This document shows, one piece after another, positions 45,945 through 55,018 of a stretch of 64,000 bases of DNA (positions within the stretch are counted from its first letter, which is position 1; each line of letters begins with the position of its first letter). The notes beneath the pieces are model-generated. The model did no database searches. It saw only the letters and a list, made by a program, of their open reading frames with translations, and was not told where the DNA came from. Position numbers and translations under genes: made by a program. The DNA is from Planctomycetota bacterium (GTDB lineage Bacteria > Planctomycetota > Planctomycetia > Pirellulales > Pirellulaceae): NCBI GenBank assembly GCA_016872775.1, contig VGZA01000004.1, positions 100,689 to 164,688 of the forward strand, in the 5' to 3' direction.

Positions 45945-48919
45945 GTGACAATCAAGTCCTGGCTGCGGCGCGTCAGCAGCTGTTTGAATTCGGGCATCAA
46001 TCCATAGGCCAGCGCCAGCAGCTTCAGCGGGTGAACGGTCGGTTTGGTCGTGCCTTGCTCCATCTGTATCTTACACGAACTGCATTCGGTTGCCCCCACT
46101 TCAATGACGGGTTCCCGCATCGCACTGATCAGTCCGCGGCCCATCCGCAAACTGCGGCGGTAGTTGACCCGTTTCAAGCCAAAAATCCCGGCCATGCCCG
46201 AGCACCCCCGTTCTAACTTCAACACGGTCAATCCGGGAATCAACCGCAGCAACTGTTCGCCGGGCGACTCGGTGTACTGTGCCCGGACGTGGCAAGGCAG
46301 ATGGTAGCCGATCTGGGCGTTGACCGGTTGAAAATCGAGCTCAAGCTTCCCTGCCTGGTGCATCCGCAGCAGGTACGCGCAGAGATCGCTTGTATTCTGC
46401 GCCACCAGGCGTGCGTCGTCGTCCGCCACCAGATGGGGATACTCATGGGTCAGGCAAAGCGCCGCAGACGGTTCACTGGTAACCACCTGATAGCCTTGCC
46501 GAACAGCTTCGGCCAGCAAGGCGACGTTGACCCGCGCGATCCGCCGGGCGCGATCGACGTCGCCATGACTGAGTCGCGCCATTCCGGACGGCAACTGTTC
46601 CGGATGCACGTAGACCGCGACGCCGTTATGTTCCAGGCATCGGACGGCCGCTTCCCCCAGCGAAACGTCAAACCAATTGGCGTAGACGTCGGTAAAATAG
46701 ACGACCTTCCGTTCGGCACGCCGCACCGGGCGGTCCCAACGCCGCCGATGCGCGAGGCGGAGAAAACTCCGCGACGCGACCTGGGGTACTTTGCGGCCTT
46801 GGGCGAGTCCGGTGACGCGCTCCAGCATCCAGCGCATCTGCCGATTGCCCAGCGCCCAATTCGTCAATCCACTGAACAGGCTTCCCCAGGCCGCCCAGCG
46901 TTCCAGGCGCGTGATAAACCAATCCCCGGGCTGCAAGCCGTTGGCCGCGACATACTGAGCCTTCGCCTCGATCATCAGTTTCGGAATATCGACGTTCGCC
47001 GGACATTCCAGCCGGCACTGATGACAATTGACGCAGAGGTCGGCGATCGATTTGAACTCGTCGTCCTTCATTGCCGAAACGGGTAAAGCTCCGGTCAATA
47101 CACCGCGGAGCAGGTTCGCCTTGGCCCGTGGTGTCGCTTCTTCCGAGGGCACGAAGCGAAAAATCGGGCACATGCGCGTATCGTTGGCCTGGGTTCGACA
47201 CTGGCCGCAACCGTTGCAGGTGTTCACGATCTGAGGCACCGGATCGGATTGCCAGAGGAGATGCAGGTCGACCCGTTCCCTCGCGTTTTCCAGGGGTGCC
47301 AACTCCGCCGAACCGGCCAGCTGGGGCGCGGCGATGAACGCGGCGCCGGCGGTTCCGCGCAAGTTCTCCGTGATCCGCTGCGGATTCTCCGCCACAACCT
47401 TGCCGGGGTTGAACAGGTTTCGCGGATCGAAAATCGACTTGACTTCCTGGAAGATCGGGTAGAGCGGTCCGTGCTGCCGTCGGCCGAACCAGGTACGGCT
47501 CAATCCGTCACCATGCTCCCCGCTGATCGTCCCTCCCACGCGAAGAACCTCTTCATAGACCGCTTCGGCCGTGGCCTGCAGCCGCCGCACGTCGTCGGGA
47601 TTGGCGAGATCCAAGAACGGTCGCACATGCAGTTGCCCGTGACCGGCATGCCCGAACAAAGTGGCCGTGGTGGCATGGTGCTTCAGCACGTTCAGCAGAC
47701 GCGCGCAGAAATCCGGCAGCGATTCCGGCGGCACCGCGAAATCCTCGATGAACGGGATCGCTCGACTGGCCCCTTTCAGCGTATACAGCCGCGGCACAAC
47801 CTTGTTCGCCAGACGCCAGTAAAACTCGGTTTCCTCCGGCAGTGTCGCGGCGCGACTGGCGAACGCCAGCTTCTCCTGCCGCACAAGTTTGTGCACGACT
47901 TCGGCCAGGCGGTCGCGCACCATTCGAGCATCGTCGCCTTGATCCTCGATCAGCAGCATCGCTTCGGATTCCGGGGGGATGACGGAATGGTACCGGGCAT
48001 CGGTTTCCCTCGCGATACTTAACAGCCGCCGGTCCATCAAGTCGCAGGCGCTGACCCCCATTTTCCCCGCTTCGAGCGCCGCCTTCGCCGCAAGTTCCAG
48101 ACGTTCAAAGAACAGCAGTTCCACGCAAACGTGACGCGGCAACGGATCGGTGCGGACGGTGGCTTCGGTGATCAGCGCCAACGTTCCCTCGGACCCGACC
48201 AGCAGTCGGGCCAGATCGAGCCGGTCGTTCTCCAACACGTCGTAGAGGTGGTAGCCGCTGCGGTTCACCAGCGACTTGGGGCGGAAGTTGGCGAGCGTAG
48301 AGTTTTCGCGCCGGATCAACTCGGCAATCCGCGCGACAATCGCGCCCAACGGCCCCGGGGAAGCGCCGGCATCGGCCAGATCGTGCTGGCCGACGCTGAG
48401 TACGTCGCCACTCGCCAGCACCACCTGCAAGTTTTCCACATGGCGACGCGCGGAACCGTAGCGCAGCCAATGGCTGCCGGAATTGTCCAATGCGAGCACA
48501 CTGCCCATGGTGGTCACCGACGAGGTGGCTGGATCGGGACCAAAATGCCGGCCAGTCGCGGCCAGGTGGCGGTTCAGCTGGGCGTGTACGACGCCTGGCT
48601 GGATGCGCGCCAGGCCTTGGGAGACCGCCAGAATGCGTTTCATCGAGTGGGCGAAGTCGACGACCAGTCCCGGGCCGATCGACTCCCCGGCGATTCCGGT
48701 CCCGGCGCCACGTGCATGCAGCGGGATGCCGCGTTCGGCCGCGTAGCGCACGGTGGCCACGACGTCGGACGTGTCGCGTGGACGAACGACCCCGAGCGGT
48801 CGAACTTCGTAGAGACTGGCATCGCTGGCGTACAACTGCGTGATCAGATCGTCGCAGCGGACTTCTCCGGCGACGAGTCCCCGCAAGTCGGCCTGAATTC
48901 GCTCCCGTTCAGCATCCAT
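45941..48919 (-). CDS. FAD-linked dehydrogenase fused to iron-sulfur/CCG domains
   Basis: 992-residue fusion of a GlcD/D-lactate-dehydrogenase-type flavoprotein and a GlpC-like iron-sulfur subunit. FAD_binding_4 domain: PLGVVRPRDTSDVVATVRYA, ARGAGTGIAGES, GPDPATSSVTTMGSVLALDN. FAD-oxidase C-terminal domain about residues 290-530 (SGEHGDGLSRTWFG). Two 4Fe-4S motifs: CNGCGQCRTQANDTRMCP and CVNCHQCRLECPANVDIP. A cysteine-rich C-terminal domain with HLPCHVRAQ and GATECSSCKIQME probably binds a further cluster. This is the YdiJ/Dld-like architecture that oxidises 2-hydroxy acids and passes electrons to quinone. Coupled by ATGA to moaD, an unexpected partner. Substrate unknown. Confidence 0.9.
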   Translation of the reverse strand: MDAERERIQADLRGLVAGEVRCDDLITQLYASDASLYEVRPLGVVRPRDTSDVVATVRYAAERGIPLHARGAGTGIAGESIGPGLVVDFAHSMKRILAVSQGLARIQPGVVHAQLNRHLAATGRHFGPDPATSSVTTMGSVLALDNSGSHWLRYGSARRHVENLQVVLASGDVLSVGQHDLADAGASPGPLGAIVARIAELIRRENSTLANFRPKSLVNRSGYHLYDVLENDRLDLARLLVGSEGTLALITEATVRTDPLPRHVCVELLFFERLELAAKAALEAGKMGVSACDLMDRRLLSIARETDARYHSVIPPESEAMLLIEDQGDDARMVRDRLAEVVHKLVRQEKLAFASRAATLPEETEFYWRLANKVVPRLYTLKGASRAIPFIEDFAVPPESLPDFCARLLNVLKHHATTATLFGHAGHGQLHVRPFLDLANPDDVRRLQATAEAVYEEVLRVGGTISGEHGDGLSRTWFGRRQHGPLYPIFQEVKSIFDPRNLFNPGKVVAENPQRITENLRGTAGAAFIAAPQLAGSAELAPLENARERVDLHLLWQSDPVPQIVNTCNGCGQCRTQANDTRMCPIFRFVPSEEATPRAKANLLRGVLTGALPVSAMKDDEFKSIADLCVNCHQCRLECPANVDIPKLMIEAKAQYVAANGLQPGDWFITRLERWAAWGSLFSGLTNWALGNRQMRWMLERVTGLAQGRKVPQVASRSFLRLAHRRRWDRPVRRAERKVVYFTDVYANWFDVSLGEAAVRCLEHNGVAVYVHPEQLPSGMARLSHGDVDRARRIARVNVALLAEAVRQGYQVVTSEPSAALCLTHEYPHLVADDDARLVAQNTSDLCAYLLRMHQAGKLELDFQPVNAQIGYHLPCHVRAQYTESPGEQLLRLIPGLTVLKLERGCSGMAGIFGLKRVNYRRSLRMGRGLISAMREPVIEVGATECSSCKIQMEQGTTKPTVHPLKLLALAYGLMPEFKQLLTRRSQDLIVT

Positions 48920-48939
48920 AGAGGATCAGGCCTCGAGTG

Positions 48940-49422
48940 CTATCGTTGCGAGGCCGGGCGGCCTTCGGCCAGGCGGGCAGCCTGCTGGCGATATTTTTCA
49001 TGCGTTTCCAATCGAAACGGCTCGCCTCCCTGCAAATCGGCCAACCCACGGTACTCGGCCTGGCAGCGATAACATTGCAACAGGCTGCCGCGCAGCAGGT
49101 ACAATCCGGCGTCCAGCAGGGCCGTCGCGAACAGGATCGCGTAGGTAACCTGAAAATGCCGGTAAAACCAGCCAATGCAGCTGGCCCCCAGACCGACGAC
49201 AACAATGGCAACGCCCGTGCGTTGAGAAAAGTCCTTGCGCACATAAAGTTCGGTACTGGGGCAGACCAGGCAGTGAACCACGCGCCCGTCCAGAATCGCA
49301 TCGGACGGCGGCACCAGTTGGGCATCGCAATTCACGCACGACAACGGTGCGAGTCCGCCTTCGCGGACCGCGGCGTTGTTGACCGCACTGCATTCGGGAC
49401 AATGGTAATTGACTTCAATCAT
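48940..49422 (-). CDS. Zinc-ribbon membrane protein of unknown function
   Basis: 160 residues. Two or three CxxC pairs at the N-terminus (CPECSAVNN, then CVNCDAQL and CLVCPSTEL), two hydrophobic helices (GVAIVVVGLGASCIGWFY and VTYAILFATALLDAGLYLL), then another CYRC pair. Zinc-ribbon domains at a membrane face are common in planctomycete unknowns. It lies 20 bases upstream of the FAD/Fe-S dehydrogenase, on the same strand. Confidence 0.75.
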   Translation of the reverse strand: MIEVNYHCPECSAVNNAAVREGGLAPLSCVNCDAQLVPPSDAILDGRVVHCLVCPSTELYVRKDFSQRTGVAIVVVGLGASCIGWFYRHFQVTYAILFATALLDAGLYLLRGSLLQCYRCQAEYRGLADLQGGEPFRLETHEKYRQQAARLAEGRPASQR

Positions 49423-49591
49423 CGCTCGCCGCCGCGCGCCACAAAATCGGCCGGTCGGACCACGCGCCGATCACCGTCCCAAACATTGTGAACCGAAACC
49501 GGGTGCTCGGATAGTGGGGTTGGCCTCGCGGCTTGGTCGATGAAAACGGGGGATGGGCCGGATCGACGCGCTGGCAGGACGCGCCGCGGGC

Positions 49592-50077
49592 TCATTCGCC
49601 GAGCACCTGCTTGATCCAGGCGACGATATTCCGAGAGGGCCCCTCCTGAATCCGGTCCGCGATCTGCTGGTGGGGCGAGTAGGTCATTTGCTCCACTTCC
49701 ACCAGCGGCTCGAGCGCGTTCGCGACTTCACTCGTTGTTTCCGAAGCGGCAATGCCTTGGGAATCGGGCGCACTCGTCGTGGGCGGCGACACCCACTGGC
49801 CGTTGCCCAGGCGCCGCAACATCTCTCCGAGATAGGCGCCCCAGAGCCGCCGCAACTTCTGACAGTTTTCCGAGGATGCTCCGCCACGCAGCGCGTAGCG
49901 GATCGCATCGAACTGGCCTTCCAATTCGCCAAGGCTTTTGACGCTGAAATCGAGTTCCACCACGAAGAACTTGCGTGTGAATTTCTGCGACTCGAGCGCA
50001 TCCGCCAACATCCGCTGCGCCCAGGGATTGGATGGCTCGGCGCTTTCAGGTTCCGTCTGGCAACGATCGACAGTCAT
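49592..50077 (-). CDS. Hypothetical protein
   Basis: 161 residues, no recognised domain, no signal peptide or membrane segment. The middle is helical (ELEGQFDAIRYALRGG, LWGAYLGEMLRRLGNG), the rest is proline/serine-rich, and the end is IVAWIKQVLGE. It lies 60 bases downstream of the SDR gene and 169 bases before the zinc-ribbon gene, same strand. Supported by its placement in a co-directional run and a plausible ribosome site (gga, upstream of ATG 50077). Confidence 0.55.
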   Translation of the reverse strand: MTVDRCQTEPESAEPSNPWAQRMLADALESQKFTRKFFVVELDFSVKSLGELEGQFDAIRYALRGGASSENCQKLRRLWGAYLGEMLRRLGNGQWVSPPTTSAPDSQGIAASETTSEVANALEPLVEVEQMTYSPHQQIADRIQEGPSRNIVAWIKQVLGE

Positions 50078-50137
50078 TGGACCTCCGTGCGGGAGGGAAT
50101 TGGCAAGGAGGTTGATGGCGCGATCCGACTATGATAA

Positions 50138-50923
50138 CTACCACAACGTGTAGCCACCATCAATCACCAGGGCGGCGCCGGTCATATAACGCGAGGCGTC
50201 GCTGGCGAGATAGACCGCAAGGGGCCCGAGGTCTTCCGGCTGACCGAAATCGCCCAGCGGTATCTGTGCCCGAAATGTTTCGATCACCTCGGGATGCTCC
50301 CGCGCCCAGCGCTGATTCGGTTCGGTCATGAAACCGCCAGGAAGAATGACGTTCACGTTGATCCCATGGGGCGCCCAATCCGCGGCGACAGCACGGGTGA
50401 ACTGCAACACGGCGCCTTTCGCCGTTTCGTAATGCCTCCCGGTGATTCGCCGGCCCGCCACCAGGCTGTTGATCGAACCAATGTTGATGATTCGGCCACC
50501 CTTCCCTCGAGCAATCATCGACGCGCCGACAATCTTGGTGCAGAGAAAAGTGGCGGTCAAGTTCAGGTCGATCAGCTGTCGCCAGGTATCGAGCGGCATC
50601 GATTCGGTCGGGATGTTCTGCCGGCGACCGCCGACATTATTCACCAGAATGTCGATCGGCCCGAACTCGCCACCGACCGCACGCTGGCAGGCGAGTTCGC
50701 AGTTCTCGGGCACCGAAACATCCGCGACGATCCACGACGCCTGATGGTCTCGATGCCGGACTTCCTCGGCCGTTACGCGCAAATGCTGTTCGTCACGGCC
50801 TATCAGGACCAGATCGGCACCCGCCTCCGCCAAGGCCAGCGCCATGGCACGCCCCAGCCCCCGGCTGCCGCCGGTGACCAACGCCCGCCTGCCATCCAAC
50901 CGAAAACGGTCCAAAACTGCCAT
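50138..50923 (-). CDS. Short-chain dehydrogenase/reductase (SDR)
   Basis: Classical NAD(P)-dependent SDR of 261 residues. Cofactor motif ALVTGGSRGLGRAMALAL, NNVGG, catalytic Ser in INIGSINSL and Tyr-Lys in HYETAKGAV, C-terminal DASRYMTGAALVIDGGYTLW. It resembles gluconate 5-dehydrogenase / 3-oxoacyl reductase-type oxidoreductases; the true substrate cannot be inferred. ATG 50923 is preferred (gagg 6 bases before) over the in-frame ATG 50935. It heads the long minus-strand run; divergent from the RRM protein at 51166. Confidence 0.92.
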   Translation of the reverse strand: MAVLDRFRLDGRRALVTGGSRGLGRAMALALAEAGADLVLIGRDEQHLRVTAEEVRHRDHQASWIVADVSVPENCELACQRAVGGEFGPIDILVNNVGGRRQNIPTESMPLDTWRQLIDLNLTATFLCTKIVGASMIARGKGGRIINIGSINSLVAGRRITGRHYETAKGAVLQFTRAVAADWAPHGINVNVILPGGFMTEPNQRWAREHPEVIETFRAQIPLGDFGQPEDLGPLAVYLASDASRYMTGAALVIDGGYTLW

Positions 50924-50953
50924 GGGTAACCTCATGATTCTTGAAATGCCGCA

Positions 50954-50983
50954 TTGTATTTTTGTTCGAAAAAAGATTATACT
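50954..50983 (+). promoter_or_regulatory. Candidate promoter of the RRM gene
   Basis: ttgtat (50954-50959), 18-base spacer, tatact (50978-50983), in an A/T-rich patch that stands out from the surroundings. It would give a leader of about 175 bases before the TTG start at 51166. The -35 match is weak. Confidence 0.35.
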
Positions 50984-51165
50984 GCCTGCGGTTGGTGCGT
51001 CGAATGAGCTGGAGTTTGATTCTGCTAGCCCTTGTTTGACTTGATTTCGAGCGGTACGAGTCACGCCCCCAGTCGCAAGTCCACCCTGGGCCTTGGTTGG
51101 CCCCTTTCGCAGGATCCAGAAAGTCAGAAGTGGGTCTGAGAGTTTTGGTTAGAGGAGTTCGTCCG

Positions 51166-51531
51166 TTGGGGAAGAAGTTGTATGTCGGCAATCTGAGTTA
51201 CTCGGTGACGAGTTCTCAACTGCAGGAAATGTTCTCGCAGTATGGCAACGTGGTTAGCGCGCAAGTTATCCAGGATCGGGAGACGGGGCGCAGCAAGGGA
51301 TTCGGGTTTGTGGAAATGGACACGGACGAAGCGGCTCAGGCGGCGATCCAGGGGTTGAACGAGCAAGACAATGCCGGTCGGCCTCTGCGCGTGAATGAGG
51401 CGATTCCGAAAGAGAACCGCGGCGGCGGCGGTGGCGGCGGTGGCGGCTACGGAGGTGGCGGTCGCGGCGGTCGTGGCGGCGGCGGTGGTGGTTATGGCGG
51501 CGGCGGCGGTGGCCGTGGCGGTCGCTACTAA
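51166..51531 (+). CDS. Glycine-rich RRM RNA-binding protein
   Basis: 121 residues: one RNA-recognition motif (RNP2 KLYVGNL, RNP1 SKGFGFVEM) followed by a C-terminal tail of about 40 Gly, Arg and Tyr residues. This is the cyanobacterial/planctomycete Rbp type, related in architecture to plant glycine-rich proteins and thought to work in RNA handling and cold response. The start is TTG 51166: gaggag lies 8 bases upstream and the protein then begins MGKKLYVGNL as in relatives; the longer reading (from 51097) adds 23 residues without homology. The tail is encoded by GGC/GGT/CGT-rich DNA. A large hairpin follows the stop. Confidence 0.9.
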   Translation: MGKKLYVGNLSYSVTSSQLQEMFSQYGNVVSAQVIQDRETGRSKGFGFVEMDTDEAAQAAIQGLNEQDNAGRPLRVNEAIPKENRGGGGGGGGGYGGGGRGGRGGGGGGYGGGGGGRGGRY

Positions 51532-51560
51532 TTCCATAAGTTCCAAACCGTTCATCCACT

Positions 51561-51598
51561 CGTCCATGCCCGGCGACAAACTCGCCGGTGCATGGACG
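51561..51598. terminator. Long hairpin between RRM gene and lpxB
   Basis: Arms 51561-51576 and 51582-51598 pair over 16 bases with a single bulged t and a 5-base loop (caaac). Very stable; no U-tract follows. May end or protect the 3' end of the RRM message. Confidence 0.6.
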
Positions 51599-51674
51599 GC
51601 GGATGAAGCTCGGATTCGACCCGTCGCTTGATCTTCATCGTCGGCGCAGCACTGCCAATCCAAGGAAGGACGGC

Positions 51675-52886
51675 ATGCGACTCTTTTTTTCTGTCGGCGA
51701 ACCGAGCGGGGATCTGCACGGCGCGAACCTGATCCGCCAGCTGAGGCGTATCGATCCGCAATATCAATGTGTCGGCTACGGCGGGCCACGCATGCGCGAT
51801 GCGGGCTGCCAACTGCATTTTGACCTAACACAACTGGCCGTCATGTGGTTCCTGCGCGTGCTGTTCAAGCTGCCGCAGTTCCTGCGGCTACTGTGGCAAG
51901 CCGATCGGTACTTCCGCGCTCACCGACCCGACGCGGTCATCTTGATCGACTACCCGGGCTTCAACTGGTGGATCGCGCGGCGAGCCAAAGCGCGGGGCAT
52001 CCCTGTCTTCTACTACGGTTCTCCTCAACTTTGGGCCTGGGCCGAATGGCGCGTCGCCAAGATGCGACGCTATGTCGATCATCTGCTCTGCAAATTGCCG
52101 TTTGAAGTCCCGTGGTACGAGCAACACCAATGCCGTGCAACCTATGTCGGCCATCCCTACTTCGATCAGCTCGCCGAACAATCACTGGATGCCGCCTTCG
52201 AACGCGAACTGGCGCAGGACACGCACCCCCTATTGACCCTGCTGCCCGGATCGCGGGACCAGGAAGTTCGATCGAATCTCCCCATCCTGGTCCGCGCCGC
52301 ACAGCGGGTTGGCGATCAGGTCCCCGGGCTGCGCCTCGCCATCGCGAGTTTCAACACCCGTCAGGCCGAGATGGCGGCAAACATCGTGAACGACTCCGCG
52401 GCGAAGATCGAGGTCTTTGTCGGGAAAACGGCCGAGCTGATCAAGGGCGCCGAGTGCTGCCTGGCCTGCTCCGGCTCCGTATCCCTGGAACTGCTCTACT
52501 ATCAAAAGCCGTCGGTGATCGTTTACCGCGTCCACTGGATGGCGAAGCGGATCGAGGGCTATTTCCGGCGCGTGCGTTACATTTCGCTGGTCAATTTGCT
52601 CGCCACCGACCGGCGGTTCACCAGCCGCGGCGAACTGTATGACGCCCGGTCCGCCGACGCCCGCGAGGTGCCATTTCCAGAATACCTGACCAGCGGAGAC
52701 TGTTCGGCACAGGTCGCGGAGCACGCAATCCGCTGGCTGCGCGATCCGCTGGAACGTCAACGGGTCGTCGCCCAATTGAGCCAATTGCGGCAACTCTGGG
52801 GGAAACCGGGAGCATCACGCAGGGCAGCCGAACACATTGATCGCCTGCTGCGCGCGGCGAACCTCGGTATGCGCGCGTCGGCTTGA
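51675..52886 (+). CDS. lpxB: Lipid-A-disaccharide synthase LpxB
   Basis: GT19 glycosyltransferase making the lipid A disaccharide from UDP-2,3-diacylglucosamine and lipid X at the inner membrane. 403 residues. Family motifs: FFSVGEPSGDLHGANLI, IDYPGFNWWIARRAKARGIPV, FYYGSPQLWAWAEWR, LLPGSRDQEV, and CLACSGSVSLELLYYQKPSV. ATG 51675 has aaggaagga upstream. It supports an LPS-bearing outer membrane in this planctomycete. First gene of an operon with the M50 protease and SGNH genes; other lpx genes are not in the window. Confidence 0.95.
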   Translation: MRLFFSVGEPSGDLHGANLIRQLRRIDPQYQCVGYGGPRMRDAGCQLHFDLTQLAVMWFLRVLFKLPQFLRLLWQADRYFRAHRPDAVILIDYPGFNWWIARRAKARGIPVFYYGSPQLWAWAEWRVAKMRRYVDHLLCKLPFEVPWYEQHQCRATYVGHPYFDQLAEQSLDAAFERELAQDTHPLLTLLPGSRDQEVRSNLPILVRAAQRVGDQVPGLRLAIASFNTRQAEMAANIVNDSAAKIEVFVGKTAELIKGAECCLACSGSVSLELLYYQKPSVIVYRVHWMAKRIEGYFRRVRYISLVNLLATDRRFTSRGELYDARSADAREVPFPEYLTSGDCSAQVAEHAIRWLRDPLERQRVVAQLSQLRQLWGKPGASRRAAEHIDRLLRAANLGMRASA

Positions 52887-52935
52887 CGAACTGCCACCGT
52901 CGACGACAATTCGATGTTCAAGGGGGACGTGAATC

Positions 52936-53712
52936 TTGTTCCTGGTTGAGCCTGGTCACACGCATTACGACGTGCGGTTTCAAGTACTGGGAATTCCGGT
53001 ACGAGTCCACCCGTGGTTCTGGCTTGCCGCCGCTCTTTTCGGCGGAATGGGAAGCTTTCGCGGGCTCTCGACGCTGAATGTGATGGCCCTGGGGATCTTC
53101 GCGGTCTTCGTATCGATCCTGATCCACGAATTGGGACACGCCCTGGTCATGAAGGCGTTCGGTGACTCCCCGAGTATCGTTCTTTACTTAATGGGCGGCC
53201 TGGCGATTCCTGATCGCGGCGGGAGTTGGTCGTTCTCCTCTCCGAGACGCCGCAGCCCTGTCGATCAGATTATCATCTCCGCTGCCGGCCCCGGCGCCGG
53301 ATTTCTATTCGCCGGATTGATCGTCGTTCTGCTGAAACTGTTCGCCGACGTCTCGGTTCATGTCGAACAATTCATGCCGGTTTTCGAAATTGAATTGAAA
53401 AGCCCGTACCTGTTCCTGCTCGTGCACTTTCTCCTGTATATCAACATCTTCTGGGGCATCGTAAACTTGTTGCCAGTCTATCCGCTCGACGGCGGTCAGA
53501 TCGCCCAACAACTGTTGATCATGAACGACCCTTGGGGCGGCATGCGCAAGTGCCTGCTGCTGTCGACGATCGTGGGTGGAGTGACCGCTTTTGCCAGTTT
53601 CAGTTATTTTGGCAATATGTTCATGGGAATGATGTTCGCCTCGCTGGCGGCGTCGAGCTTCATGGCGCTGCAGCAGATGGGGACCTTTGGAGGCGGACGT
53701 GGACCTTGGTGA
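52936..53712 (+). CDS. Membrane metalloprotease, M50 (site-2 protease) family
   Basis: Intramembrane zinc protease of 258 residues with about five helices. Zinc motif HELGH at 64-68, with the third metal ligand in NLLPVYPLDGGQIA. Rhomboid-like secondary segments: RVHPWFWLAAALFGGMGSF and FVSILIHELGHALV. Small M50 members cleave membrane-bound regulators (RseA-type, SpoIVFB-type); the target here is unknown. The start is TTG 52936 with aggggg upstream; no ATG lies in frame before the zinc motif except at codon 38. Overlaps the next gene by 1 base (TGATG). Confidence 0.9.
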   Translation: MFLVEPGHTHYDVRFQVLGIPVRVHPWFWLAAALFGGMGSFRGLSTLNVMALGIFAVFVSILIHELGHALVMKAFGDSPSIVLYLMGGLAIPDRGGSWSFSSPRRRSPVDQIIISAAGPGAGFLFAGLIVVLLKLFADVSVHVEQFMPVFEIELKSPYLFLLVHFLLYINIFWGIVNLLPVYPLDGGQIAQQLLIMNDPWGGMRKCLLLSTIVGGVTAFASFSYFGNMFMGMMFASLAASSFMALQQMGTFGGGRGPW

Positions 53713-54593
53713 TGGAGTCGACCGTGTCGCCTAGCCGCGCGCCGTTACCCATGCCGTTACCCTCGCCGTCACCCTCGCCGGTTCCTCGACAACGTGCCAT
53801 CCTGCTCGGCGCCAGCAACGTCACGCGCGGTCTGGCTACTGTCATCGATGCCAGCCGCCTGCAACTCGGTGGACCAATCGACTTTCTCGCGGCCATCGGT
53901 CACGGGCGCAGTTACGGGCGACCGAGTCGTGTGCTGGGTCGTCGATTGACCGGCATTCTCGAATGTGGATTGTGGGACGAACTGGCGCGCCGCCCACCGT
54001 TGCCCACAGTCGGCCTGATCACCGATGTTGGAAACGACATTCTGCTGGGAGTCCCGCTGGCCACAATCCAGGATTGGCTGGAGCGGACCTTTGAACGCAT
54101 GCGACTCGCCTGCGAAATGATCGTGGTTACCGAGTTGCCTCTGGAAATCGTCGGGCGGCTTTCTCCCCGCCGCTACCGGCTGTTTCGCAGCCTGCTGTTT
54201 CCCAAATCCCGACTGGAGTACTCCGAAGCGATTGATTCGGCCCATGCAGTGAATCGGCATCTCGTCGAGCTGTCGGATCGATTCCGGGCAACGTTGGTTC
54301 GCCCGAATGCGGACTGGTATGCGATCGACCCGATCCATGTCCTGCGTCGATCCTCCGCCGTCGCATGGCGGACAATCCTAGCGTCCTGGAGTCCCCATGC
54401 CGATGCGGTTCCCAATGACAGCGATCGCGGCTCACGCCCGCACCGCCTTGCCGCTGGCGGCGGAATCAACTGGCGACAACGCTGGTCTTTGCGTTTCGTT
54501 CGTCCACTGGAACAACAATGGTTCGGCTGGACACAGACCTGTCCTCAACCATCGTGCGTGTTCGACGACGGGACACGCGTATCACTCTTTTGA
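53712..54593 (+). CDS. SGNH/GDSL-like hydrolase
   Basis: 293 residues, a soluble SGNH-type esterase-like protein. Block I is altered: ILLGASNVTRG provides the serine (GAS instead of GDS). Block III DVGNDILLGV gives the oxyanion asparagine; block V DPIHVLRR gives Asp and His. The first 25 residues are proline-rich (PSRAPLPMPLPSPSPSPVP), and no signal peptide is evident. ATG 53712 shares its A with the M50 stop, so translation is coupled. The long upstream open frame lies within the M50 gene and is not coding. Substrate unknown. Confidence 0.75.
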   Translation: MESTVSPSRAPLPMPLPSPSPSPVPRQRAILLGASNVTRGLATVIDASRLQLGGPIDFLAAIGHGRSYGRPSRVLGRRLTGILECGLWDELARRPPLPTVGLITDVGNDILLGVPLATIQDWLERTFERMRLACEMIVVTELPLEIVGRLSPRRYRLFRSLLFPKSRLEYSEAIDSAHAVNRHLVELSDRFRATLVRPNADWYAIDPIHVLRRSSAVAWRTILASWSPHADAVPNDSDRGSRPHRLAAGGGINWRQRWSLRFVRPLEQQWFGWTQTCPQPSCVFDDGTRVSLF

Positions 54594-54737
54594 ACGGCTT
54601 CATTAAACGCACAAACATCCAATTTCGGTGTGCAGAATTCTGTTCGCACAACGCTTCGTGATCGCGCAAGCTGCCGCTCGAAATCCGCGCTCGCGAAAAT
54701 TTCTTAAAGTTGTTTTCACTTTTTTGTGGAAAAGCTG

Positions 54738-54765
54738 TTGCAATTCCTGGAGAGATTCGTAAAAC
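54738..54765 (+). promoter_or_regulatory. Candidate promoter of the Lys/Ala peptide transcript
   Basis: ttgcaa (54738-54743) and taaaac (54760-54765) separated by 16 bases. It would give a leader of about 245 bases. Prediction by eye only. Confidence 0.35.
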
Positions 54766-54799
54766 ATGAGCCTAAGGAGTTTGGTACTGCTCGATAAAT

Positions 54800-54836
54800 G
54801 CTGCTTCGCATCGTCTGGAATACAACGCGAAGCAGC
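54800..54836 (+). other. Leader hairpin
   Basis: gctgcttcgc (54800-54809) and gcgaagcagc (54827-54836) are perfectly complementary around a 17-base loop. In the leader of the Lys/Ala peptide gene; followed by cttt but no U-run, so more likely a regulatory or stabilising fold than a terminator. Confidence 0.6.
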
Positions 54837-55018
54837 CTTTCAGCGACGCAACGAAGACAAGTGAGACTCTTCGAAAAGTCGATTGAAGTCGAGTAGTTTT
54901 TTTAGGAGGCGCGGAGATTCAAGGAAGCGAACTCGAGGAAGTTCGGTGGAGATCGAACTCTCTACGAAGCGACAACGACGATTCTTCGCGTCAGATCATC
55001 ATCACTGGAGGACGTACT

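Larger units (their letters stand above)
54594..55018. other. Long structured leader region upstream of the Lys/Ala peptide gene
   Basis: 425 bases without a gene. After the SGNH stop the DNA becomes AT-richer than the rest of the window and holds a promoter candidate, a 10-base-stem hairpin, short T-runs (54715-54726 and 54897-54903) and repeated aagtcga wording (54877-54891). It ends at the strong ribosome site ggagg of the peptide gene at 55019. It reads as a long 5' leader of a highly regulated message. Confidence 0.55.

Noticed and set aside
51420..51530. Tandem ggc/ggt array considered as a repeat or CRISPR-like array
   Set aside because: It is the in-frame glycine-rich tail of the RRM protein; no regular spacer structure.
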